The notes beneath the pieces are model-generated. The model was not told the DNA's origin, ran no database searches, and saw nothing but the letters and a program-made list of their open reading frames with translations. A DNA stretch of 64,000 bases. Origin: Druceiella hillmani. Taxonomy: Eukaryota; Arthropoda; Insecta; Lepidoptera; Hepialidae. Every line of letters starts with the position of its first letter. Position 1 is the first letter of the stretch. Shown here piece by piece: positions 1-10,669 of this stretch. The DNA lies in contig JAYKKI010000006.1 in NCBI GenBank assembly GCA_039881145.1, forward strand, positions 22,566,501-22,630,500. Reading direction: 5' to 3'. Position numbers and translations under genes: made by a program.

Positions 1-1833
1 CTCTGCATAATTTCGGGCCTACTTAAAAAGTACAATGCTTACACGTTGTAAGCAAACGTGTGTAATACCTAGTTCAAACATGACGAGAGTTTTTCAATAT
101 TTTTCTTTTGATTTTTCTGTATCCTGTATAGCCAGCAGAGCACGTTAAAAACGGGACGAAATTATAATTATTACAAAAATGAACTTTTTTCAAGTAAGTT
201 AATTTGCATTTAAATTTCAAATTACCGTACCAAATTTCTCGTAGGTATAGGAAATATCATGAGTATATGCTTTCCTAGATTCTATCACATTTACCAGGGA
301 ATTCCCCCAAAATCCCACAAAATCATGATAGTGAGTCTCGCTTGATGCGCAAATAAATAAAGAAACTCACAAATAAACTGTCAAAAGAATTGTTTTTCTA
401 TCACTTTTATTATATCTGTCTAAATCATGGTTAACTAATTTTTTTCTATATCAAGTCTCCCATATTGTTAATATCAAATTTAATTACCCATTCATAATTT
501 TTGCAGAGAAAATACAAACGTAACTAACTTTTCTTGATGTTTTTTGTTCATTGCGCACAAAACTTGAAGCAGCATCTGTGCCAGTTTTTAGTACCTCATG
601 CTATAAAAAGATGTTTTCAAGCAAAACAGTTGTCTATAAGTTTGTATCATCTCTGAGATAATATAGAAACGGGAAAAAGCCCTTCCGCATATAATTGAAT
701 TTTTTCATATTATTCAAGTAATAATGTTAATATAATAATAAGAAGAAATATATGTTTTATAAGAAAATGCTATAACCATTATTATTATATACGTGCAACC
801 ATTTACGTCCGTCCTCATTTGGTTATAGTTATAGTTATAAAGATGCGTATGCGATTAAGAAATTCAATATTCAAGGTAACTAAGAATGGAGTGTAGTATC
901 AGTAAAACCACAAAACATTGCAATTTTGTAAAATTTAAATCCGAACCAAAATAGAAATACTGAAAAGAAATTATGAAAATGACACAAGCAAAAATGTGAT
1001 ATGTTCACTAAATTTAGTTGAAAAAAAAAATTCTAAAAACTTCTTAAGCAGAGCCAATGTTAGATGGTGTGATCGTGTGGCTACCTCTCAATAATAGTCA
1101 CGAGCCAGTTATAAAACTTTTTTATCTTCACTGTCTGAGCAATAATCCGATGGTGTCCATAGTAAAGCATTCAGACCGGTTTCGATTTTTATATAAATAA
1201 AATATATACTTGAAAATTTAGACACTTTCATTGTATAAAATATTTAGAAATCTTTTATATTATTGTAAATTTTGGGTAGCAGTTTTCAGTGTTCAAAGAC
1301 AAAGGTCAACTTTTTGCTACATACATTTTTTATAACACATTATTCTAAACCGTAGTCTCTATTATAGCTAATAGTTTACTACAAGTTGAAATATAATATT
1401 TCGGATATAATTTTAAAAATACTACTTTTGAATGTAATTGGATTTTCCCGAAATGCTGCCTTTTAATGCTTTTACATACTGGTTTCCAATTGCATATTTG
1501 ATAGTTTTTTATTGTAAGTCTTGTTTCCAATGCTACATTGCATCAATGGTGCTGCATTTATTCCCAGCATTGCTTTAGTTATAATAAAATAAACTTAAAA
1601 ATGTTATAAATGGTAAGAATAATAAAGAAAATAAATCGTGAGCTAGATAACTTTTCCCGCAAACATAAGCGGTAGAAGGAAAAAAGCCAAAGGCCATAAT
1701 AAAATTGGCCCGTAGGCAAAAAATAATAAATTAATTATCAGTCAAAATTAAATTTTATCAGCGCTATTACAATGCGTGCGCTGCCGCTTGCCTACACCGC
1801 TCTAATAAAACGAGTCTCTCAGGGTCTCGAGCT

Positions 1834-1896
1834 GCTCAGATGAGGGACAATTGATTTATATCGCAAACACGAAACGTGAATGGAATACAAGATTTT
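1834..1896 (+). other. Highly conserved block in duplication copy 1
   Basis: Over about 63 bp only two substitutions separate this block from 43415-43477, while flanking duplicated sequence differs much more. Read in one plus-strand frame it gives SDEGQLIYIANTKREWNTRF and then a stop. In the other copy the changes are GAA to GAC (E to D) and TTT to TTC (silent), and the stop is TGA instead of TAA. A CTGCTCAG sequence just upstream could serve as a splice acceptor. It could be a small terminal exon or a conserved non-coding element. Two changes are too few to decide. Confidence 0.4.
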
Positions 1897-2967
1897 AAAG
1901 TTGTACCCTGTATATTCATAAACTTTGCTTTTACGGATTGATATAAAACTAGCGGCTAAGAAAGAAATGTATGGGATTTTCTACTAATAATTTAAAGTAC
2001 TACTAACCTACTCGTCAGTAGCCACTGTTTGTTTTTGATAGCATAAGTTTTCTAAATAGGGTGTCACGAAGAAACCTTATATAAAGTATTGTACCTGCGG
2101 TTCTTTTAAAATTCATGTCGTATTTTGTTTCCGAAAATAATTACAAAATATATTTTGGAAGTAATCACTTTAGGTACTGAATACAAAAAATGTATTTTTA
2201 TAAGAACACTTACGTGTCCATCTGTCACATCCCTTTTTCTAAGAAAAGTTTTGACATAAATGTAACATATTTATATTTAAAAACTGTTATGTAGCCTCTC
2301 AATAGTTTGGAATAAAAAGCAATTTTAACGTTTCTAAATTATATCGAATTATTTTTAATTTATTCTCATATCATTAAAAAAGTAATTGGAGTCATTGCTT
2401 GTTATGACTCCCGCTTACAAATTACATTTATTAACCTTTACGGACTAAGTTTCATTACTAAATAGGTAAAAAGGTGAAAAGGAAATAAATACATTTATTA
2501 ATAGTCATAATAATACCTTAATAATTAAAAATACGACATTTACGTAAAGAGCTCTGAAAAGTATCCATACGCTTTTGAAATAATTGAAATGAACATATAA
2601 CCAGAACATAAGATAACAATAATCTTATCACACACAATATAAGATGAAACTATCATTTACAAAAAACTGTTTACGCTTTCAGAGAAATATAAAAATAGAT
2701 TTTTGCAATATGTTATACAATGAATGCAGTAAAGGTAAAAGATCAGTCAATAATTATTCCAATATTAATAATATTTATACTAATACAGAAGAAAGATTGT
2801 CAGTTCCTAATAATTTTGAAAACCAATATTTTTTGACTTTTGGATTGGAGATGCTATGGATGTACTGTAGATAGGTTAAAATAAAGACACTGTTCCAGTT
2901 TTTTATAATGGGGCGGCTGAAAATGGGATGAAATTATAAAATAAAAAAAAACTTTTATATTTCACAG

Positions 2968-2992
2968 GAGGATGACCAGACTATTCGGCGTA
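2968..2992 (+). other. Possible 25-nt microexon (weak)
   Basis: A 25-nt segment lies between a good acceptor (TTTTATATTTCACAG) and a strong donor (GTAAGTTT). Its reading would be EDDQTIRR plus one base. The duplicate at about 44900-44920 keeps the acceptor, but its donor reads ATAAGT and the inner segment is a base shorter. If it is an exon it is not preserved in copy 2. Chance occurrence of two splice sites is quite possible in sequence this AT-rich. Confidence 0.15.
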
Positions 2993-4997
2993 GTAAGTTT
3001 GCATAGTCGTTTTGAAAGCAACTTAACCAAAAAAATAATGAACCAATCACATGTAACACGCACTATTTGGGACCATAGAGTCCTGTTATGACGACTTTAA
3101 AATATCACTTTTTAAAAAATATTTTATTATTAGATTGACCCATTTTACTTTTAAAATTAACTTAAGTTATTATTAAGTATTTAATTAGACTTTAGGATTT
3201 CAGGATTTGCATCTGGATTACGACTGAGGCAGACTGAAAATTGAATTGAACTGACGTGATCTGAATCCCATTTTAAATAGTGAGATAATTCTATAGCATC
3301 TAGTAGCGGAATTTGTTTATGTGCCTAGCACCTGGGCTTCCTCGTGATAAGATAATTCTCTAAGATGTCATCATATTGATGTGAAAATCGTGGAATAGTT
3401 GATGTCTAAATATTAGTATTTGCCAGTTCAGGTTATCACAGTTAGTATAAACTTTATTGTGTAAATGTTGTACTAAGCTGAAAATGTAAATATGTTAAAA
3501 TTTGAAAGTAGGTAAGTAAGTAATTGAAAGTTTAAAAAAAATAAATATTTTGACTGATGTAATATTCAACAAATATATGAAGTACTTCGATAAACTTTAG
3601 CAACAATTGGCAAAAAAAGAGCGGCTTTTGTCTCATTACTTTTGATATGTTCACTTTCAAAATACGATAGCACTACTTGAATTAAGAAAGTTTGGATCAA
3701 AAGTTATAAAACAACAGCATTGCATCTGCATGGAGCAGAATTGAGAAATACAATTTTGTTTGGCACGCTAAATTATGTATATCAAAAAAGAGTATATAAA
3801 ATGAAATAATCGTGAAAACGTTTCACTATCTTTTATCTATAACTAGGTTGCACTTTTCAGTAACAAAACGATCCTTAACCAATTTCCTTGCACGGTAATG
3901 GATTGTATCACCGACTAAGAAATAAGATAGTTTCATTCCGGAGAAAGTCCACACTTCTTGAAAAATAATGAAACAACTTTTCTCAGAGCGCAGCCAGATA
4001 TCTTTATTTACTTTTGCTTATATGGTTGAATATTCTTAATGATTTAAAAGTAGTTCGATGCTATTAAATTTTCCATATTTTTAATTCTTTTCATTTAACT
4101 TAAGTCAATATTTCGCAAAAATAAATAAATTAAAAAATTCAATTATATTTTACAATTTATCACATTACGATATAAATTTTCAAAGATTCAAATTAGCTTC
4201 ATTTGCCTTACTAATTATGTAATTTTCATAAAACACGGTAAATAAAAAGTCGAGCATGGAAATGTAACATATCCAGTAAGTTTACCTACCTTAAGCTATG
4301 TCTACTAGGTAAAATGATGCTTAAATGGCCTGAACTTTTTCGATTAAGTTCTCCTTATATACCATATTAATTTCATCAAATTTCAGCGTCTATCAACTAT
4401 AAAGCATCACGCATTTCTAGTAATATAGTTATAACTCATAGTCCAATTTAATAGACAGACCATTAAGGTCAGTGCTAAGCTGCGGAAAAAAGATCATTTT
4501 CAGTCGAGTGGAGCTTTATAGGTTGCCGTAAATAGCGGCGAAGAGGGCAAAAAAATCTTACACACGAGTCAACGATTGCCCGAAGACGTTCGGTTTATTA
4601 AAGTAACAATTTCTACAAGATGAAAATACGATAGAACACATTTCACTACGAATTAAAATAAATTGAAAGCCACAGTCAGGACCTAAAATATTTTATATTT
4701 GACACCAACATATCACTCATTTTGCGACTACCAATACTCTGTACAGAGAGCATTACTCCATTGTTTGATTATTGGCAAATGAGAGATAATGGCTAACATA
4801 TTTTTGTAATATTATCCTGGTCAACGAAACCATCATTTGGCACCAAAATTGGTGTTAAAAACTTCTTCCTAAATGTTTTTCGACTGTATTTGAAATCATT
4901 GTATTATTTGCAACATTCATATATAGATTTTTAAGTTCGTGAACTTAGCTCTAAGAATTCAAACCTTTAACAATTTCATTATTAACTGTGATTACAG

Positions 4998-5078
4998 GTT
5001 CAAAGGATTGCGTTAGCATTTGGGAGGGATCAATGAAAGTTAGGGAAGGAGGGGGTTTTGTGAAACGAATGTCAGCAG
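4998..5078 (+). CDS. Candidate 81-nt symmetric cassette exon
   Basis: An 81-nt segment sits between an acceptor-like stretch ending ACTGTGATTACAG and a strong donor, CAG|GTAAAT. The open frame is phase 1 at both ends, so including or skipping it would keep a host frame. It reads (G)SKDC then SIWEGSMKVREGGGFVKRMS then AG, starting after a V. The segment is clearly richer in G and C than the surrounding sequence, and the frame continues open past the donor. I do not recognise the protein and see no partner exons nearby, as expected if introns are tens of kb long. It could instead be a chance open frame. An 18-50 nt downstream hairpin (5124-5165) lies in what would be the intron. Confidence 0.4.
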
Positions 5079-5123
5079 GTAAATATGAATTACGTCTGAA
5101 TCTGTGTCTATGTGTGTATGTAT

Positions 5124-5165
5124 GTAAGTACGTATATGCGTTTAAAATTGCATATACGTACTTAC
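5124..5165. repeat. Perfect 16-bp inverted repeat (hairpin)
   Basis: The arms GTAAGTACGTATATGC (5124-5139) and GCATATACGTACTTAC (5150-5165) are perfect reverse complements with a 10-nt loop. The hairpin lies 46 nt after the donor of the candidate exon at 4998-5078. Its left arm itself contains a donor-like GTAAGT, which would be hidden in the stem of a transcript. Confidence 0.85.
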
Positions 5166-5199
5166 GTAGGCTTTTTAAATTTGAATGCATCATTCAAGT

Positions 5200-7300
5200 G
5201 ACTATTGGTTTGAAAACAGTGAACGGCGAAATAAAAAAAAATAAGTTTCTGATTTTGAAAATTCGTCACATACTTCAGTTATATACCAAAAATGGAATTT
5301 ATTGGAATCATAAAAATTACAATTTACTCGTATTGCTTCATCGATGGTACCTATAGTTTTCAATTATATTTTGAAAAGTATTTTCAAAGATAAAAACAAA
5401 TAATGATTTCCATGAAAAAAAATTTGTTTATTACATTTTTAAATCGGATAAAATATTTTAAATAATTTTTCTATGGTCCGTAAAGATTTATACCTGATAT
5501 AGATTTATGACCCCATACGTATTGTCCTGGAAATTATTGATTGTGAATTTTTAATAGTTATGAAGAGATTCGTAAGATTTAAAATAAAAAATGTGGGGCG
5601 CAAATTTACCTAAGCTGTTATTGCACCATTAACAATGTTATTATACCACAAACAATATGACCAGTTGTGTGAGTTTCCTGAACGGCAGATACTCTCTAAA
5701 CTCCTTATCAATTTCTACCGCATGTGCCCCACAAAAGTCAGCTAATAAAGACGTAGTAATATCTAAAAACTTCCAAGTTACAGTTTCGAATTTCGCTACA
5801 AATAAATATTTATAAAAAGTGAATTGAAAAGAAAAATTGGAGAATAAATCAAAGAAGAATTGTTACATGTTCCAAAAAATCTCACTGAAGATAAAACATC
5901 TTAGTTTTAGTAGTCACGTAATTCGAAAAACAACGAATTTCACTTGTCGGTTTAAAAATATTCAATTATAGATCCTTTTGATTTATTTATTTCCTACGTT
6001 CTATTCATTATTTTTGTTCTCGTTTTTGTCTGATTTATTTTAATTAATTTAAAATTACTGGTTTCAAAAGGAACATGCACAGTGTTGCAGCAAAGTTTCG
6101 GCAACATTTTTCGGCACAAACTTTTTAGCTGGTCAATTTAATTTCAATTTACTTTTATAATTTGTAGTAATTATATTATTGACAGCTATCCGTAATGAAT
6201 TTGACCCGTTCACTAACCTACTTATAAAAACTTTACCAGAATCTATTTCCATTGAAACCCTAACTTAGCAATGTGTTTTGTGTTTAAGATATGAAATAAA
6301 AATATATTTTCATACCTATTTTTATGCAAAGGTGCACTTACTTTTTTATAACTCGAAACTTCACATCATATGAATGAAATCGTTCGCTTTTAATAAATTT
6401 TCTCATATTATTGAGAGCCTTTCGATGTCAGGAATTTGCCAAAAAAATGGAATAATCCCCCAAAACAATAGGTCGAAAATATATCAACTTAGTATTATCA
6501 TTTTAGTACGAATTCTATCTCACCATTTTCATTTTTTTTATTGAAACTTTAAAATTTGTTTATTGAACAAACGTGCTTTGAAAGCGAGGCTTTGAAAGTA
6601 TGTTTGTTCAAAATTATGTCGTATGTGTTGGATCAATAAGGGTATTTTGGGAAATAACAATTAAAAATTCTTTCATCTTCAATTAATATTTTTCAGATTT
6701 TAAATTACGTAATTTTTGGTACACAACCTAAATTATAACTTTGCCTTCTTCTATTAAATACATCCTCTTGAGCACATAAAAAAGTGATCCATACATACAC
6801 ATTCATTTAAAACATAAATATTACACCAGATGAGCCATTCAGATATATAATAATATAATCAGATAGCACTGTGAATATTTTAAACAGTTAGCTTAATCAT
6901 CTATGTATCATATGGTATCATACGTCTAAGGGAGGAAAATTAGAGTAAAAGAAAAAAGTTTTGTCAGCCCCTCCTTTTTTTTACCATTTTAAAAATTGTT
7001 TCAAACAAAATTTGCCCAAATAAGTTTAATTTTTTTGAAACGTTGAATTATCGCCAATATTATCTTCCTGCTTACATGGCGAAAATGTTCCCTTAAAATC
7101 GTAATATTACCGACTTCCATAAAGTACAAAATCCAAAACATAAACGCCATCCACGAATGTATGGAAAAATGGATTCCGTCAAAATTAACAGTTTTTTTTT
7201 ATTATATCCGCTTATTCTCGACCTTTAAATCAAAACTTTTGAGGGAGCATCCGTAAGAATGAATAATTTGGCTGTATATGTATTATTTACTTATAATTTG
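5200..7300. other. AT-rich sequence, nothing recognised
   Basis: No coding signal, terminal repeats or long hairpin was seen. Short open frames here are of the length expected by chance. Confidence 0.6.
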
Positions 7301-7436
7301 TATATATATATATATATATATGTGTGTATATATATATATATACATATATATATAAACATGTATGTAAATATATAAATAAATATATATATATATATATATA
7401 TATTTATATGTATGTATATATGTACATATATACATG
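7301..7436. repeat. (AT)n microsatellite, interrupted
   Basis: Imperfect AT dinucleotide tract with GT, AC and AAA interruptions. Open frames rich in I and Y on either strand are products of this tract. Confidence 0.95.
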
Positions 7437-7439
7437 TAA

Positions 7440-8970
7440 ATGTATTTCCAACATATGAATCTATTTCGAACTATCAGGTTGTTCTCGTCTTTACAAACCC
7501 GCTTATTCTCGTATTTCAATTAATACGTATTCAAACACAATAATATGTAACTTAGCTATATGCAGGTTAGTCATTTATAATTAAATCTCTTGTAAAATGT
7601 CCATGTTAAATATTATTAAAGTAAATTTCGTAGAGAATAGACTGTAACATATATTTATGAACAGCATATGAATTTGGTTACAGACTGTTCACAATTACGT
7701 TACTAACATTTGGAAGACCACATTGAACATGTGGTGCTGCCGAAAGTGTCAGAATGTCAGTTCAGTTTAGAATTTGTTTAACGTTTTCATTGGCAATCAT
7801 CTGATTTTCATTTAAAGGAATTATATCGCACCCAGACGGTGTCTTTATGTTGGAGAAAAACAATAATTTGAATTACCTACTTTTATAGCACACATTTTGC
7901 ACAGTGGTGGAGGTGGTTGATAGTAAGCTTACAGCATATGTCGGTACAGCACATCATGGGGTCCCGAATTAGACTCTTGGTCATTTATCAAGCTAGGCTG
8001 GAGCGATACAAATATCATTACAGTGATATAAATATTACTATTACGTAGCTAAAATACAGATCAGAGACAGACAAAAACGCTACTGATCAAGAGATTACGT
8101 ATTGCCATCGCCAACAAGCATGTGGCGATTATGCGAGTCATTTCTCTTGATAAGCGCATTGGGAAGGAACTCTGTCCAAAAACAATTGGAGACACATTGT
8201 GGATGATAACACACGTTTCCCCCGTTTTTCATGTAAGGTGTAGTCTGATAACGTTTTTTGCTAATAAAATATTACAATTTTTATTTCCCAAGCGGAAACT
8301 GGATTGGTGTCAGTTTTTGTCTATTTCAAATGAACAAGAGAATATTCACGTACCGACATTTGGTGATTATGCCTATACTTGACGAACAAAATCTTTTAAT
8401 TGCCAAATCTTTTAAGTGAATAATCTTAACTTAGTACTGAAATCACTGCATTTTGCGTCGACCTACTGGGAAATTCATGGCTTTAGAGTCAAGATAGTCA
8501 AATAGTTGAGTGACTCATAGCTATCTGTTTATTGTATGATATTATAAATTATATCTAATATGTGCTATAAATCTAGCAAAATAACTTATTTTACGTATTA
8601 AAACAGATTATCAATTGTGAAGACTTCATTAAAAAAATTAAAATATTTAAAATAAATAACTAGTCAGACGACGAAATATCAAGTAACGGGTAATTTCATC
8701 GAAGATAAATCAAGTAACGGGCATCCATTTATACTTTTCATTTAAGATAAAAATGTTTTCAATTTATTTTTCTCTGTTCGTTTTAATTATAAATCAAAAA
8801 TTTATTAGTGACTTTATTTTCAGCAATTCTATTTTCATTGAAATTGCAGAACCTAAATTATTATTATTTGATGCTACATAGATTAAAATTGTAAGTTTTT
8901 ATGTAAACTACAATAAGGTATTAAATGATCAGTCAAATAAATTAAAATCATTATCATATTTTGTACCGGA
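7440..8970. other. AT-rich sequence, nothing firm
   Basis: An 86-codon frame at 8122-8382 has no recognisable motif. Around 7890-7995 the sequence is a little more GC-rich (TGGAGGTGGTTGATAG, GGGGTCCCGAATTAGACTC) and might be an old repeat. ATCAAGTAACGGG occurs twice close together (about 8678 and 8708). Confidence 0.45.
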
Positions 8971-8978
8971 ACAACATG

Positions 8979-9032
8979 TAGGTTAAAAATATTGATAAAG
9001 GAAAAAGGCAATTGATCAATATTTTTAACCTA
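8979..9032. repeat. Perfect 18-bp inverted repeat
   Basis: TAGGTTAAAAATATTGAT (8979-8996) is the exact reverse complement of 9015-9032, with an 18-nt spacer. It would form a hairpin in DNA or RNA. No flanking gene suggests a role. Confidence 0.85.
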
Positions 9033-10293
9033 AATCTTTTATATAAATTTCGACCATTTATATACTTCTCTAACCACAATAAAATAGGAAACATGAGAGT
9101 GATAAGCTTTAACGTTAACGTTTTTTTTGTCTGAAAATATTTAAAGTATTATAATTAAATTTGAATACTTGTATTTTTATACTTTTTAAAGGATTTCAGA
9201 AATTTCGCTTAATTTAAAATCTTAAAAAACGAGAAGTGGTAGCTTTTAAGGTTAGTTTTCTGTATTAACTATCGCAGTAAATATAAAAACTTACTCTTCG
9301 AATAACAGATTTGTATGAAAGTGACTTATTACAATATGCTATTTTGAATTTGAACATGTCACGTTATGACATGCTGTGAGTCCTTCGCTGTGAGTTCTTT
9401 TTGCTTTCACTATAAGAAACATGCTACTTAATACTCACTATATATAGCAAGCAACAACAGCTTTTATTTGTAATTGAATTTAAATCACTGGAATAAATAC
9501 TTCGATATTATTTCGACCATCTGGATATTCATTGGAGGAAATGAATTCACGTGACAAGGCTGATTGATATATTAACTATAAAATAAGTGACATCGATGTT
9601 TTCAATAATATATCGTTCAACGCCAACGCTCCATCGATATATATAGAGATATGCCCTAAGCGCACCCAAAACGTTACACTCTTGATGCTCCACTTTTAAA
9701 AATATGCAGCATTAGCACGTCAATACTTAGCGAGCGCTTGCCGTATAAACACGATTGAGCTGTCATGTAACTTATAATTTAAACGAAATAATGCCTGTTT
9801 GTGTTTTAAAATCGTGTAAAACAAACCACAGGAAAACCTAAGAAAGGATGGTATTTTTTCACGGGTAACCATAAAAGGTTAATTTTATTTGCAAATTTTG
9901 AAACTGATTTGTATTTTTAATTATATCTATGCTTCCATTTATAGGGCGTAAAAACACATCAATGTCGACATATCATACATCCGTTTAGAATAAGCAGTTA
10001 TTTTTTTTCTGAAATACCATTTTCTCTTCAGTCATCGTCACACATTCTTCTATTTATGAGTCGAAATACCTAGTCGTCCGGTAGTTGGATGACTAAATTA
10101 GTTTTATTTGTCCGATTATTTCAAAATTAATAATTTATATTAACATAAAAAAATGAATGATCTAAACTATCCTTTGACTAAATAGTTTTTCATATCGGTT
10201 TAGTCTTCGTAATTGGTCCCCAAAACAACATAAACAATATTTTTTTAAAAATTTAATTAGGGATAAATTGACTTTATTGAAATTTAACTCCAC

Positions 10294-10304
10294 ACATATA
10301 TATG

Positions 10305-10341
<37 letters not shown>

Positions 10342-10364
10342 ATGTGTGTGTGTGTGTATGTGTG
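10294..10364. repeat. Compound (AT)n-(GT)n microsatellite
   Basis: An AT tract passes into a TG tract with TATG interruptions. It lies between the THAP part and the body of the P-like relic. Confidence 0.95.
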
Positions 10365-10453
10365 ATATCGATTATGATACCGATAACTGAAGATTTTGAG
10401 TCAAGTTCAGAACCTGTGTAATAATAGCATCTACTTCTACTCCGAATACTAGT

Positions 10454-10669
10454 TTGTTACAAGACGTAGACGATTCATACGAAGAATCAATTTTACAGAC
10501 ACCTCAAAAATCCTTCCTATTAAATAAAATTTCTAAAAAGTCAGTTCTACACCGAAAAGTTATTCATGAATTCAAAGTACAAAAGGAAAGTATAAACTCT
10601 TACGAAAACAATTCAAAACCCGTAAACACACTGCGAAAGAATTCAAAAAATTTAGATATCTATCGGTAA
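10454..10669 (+). pseudogene. Fragment of the P-like transposase
   Basis: This is the longest uninterrupted piece of the relic, 71 codons, hydrophilic and rich in K, S and N. It occupies the usual place of the linker between the THAP finger and the transposase body, which is poorly conserved in the family. The assignment rests on position, not on a motif. Confidence 0.5.

Larger units (their letters stand above)
60..4790. repeat. Ancient large duplication, copy 1
   Basis: This stretch aligns collinearly by eye with 41915-49290. Anchors include the GAGAGTTT...TCTGTAT stretch (90 vs 41920), AAAATAAATCGTGAGCTA (1630 vs 43215), GATGAGGGACAATTGATTTA (1839 vs 43421), ATGAACCAATCAC (3038 vs 44969), GACTTTAAAATATCACTTTT (3092 vs 45020) and GATGCTAAGCTGCG-like sequence (4470 vs 48996). 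Many substitutions and small indels separate the copies, so the event is old. No transposase or reverse transcriptase is seen, and neither end shows clear inverted or direct terminal repeats. It could be a segmental duplication or two copies of a long non-autonomous repeat. The left edge is close to the window start, so copy 1 may extend beyond it. Confidence 0.8.

Noticed and set aside
7283..7519. Open frames rich in I and Y over AT tracts (also at 13011, 21852, 30565, 38848 and 60662)
   Set aside because: They are translations of dinucleotide repeats, open on both strands, with no start context or domain.
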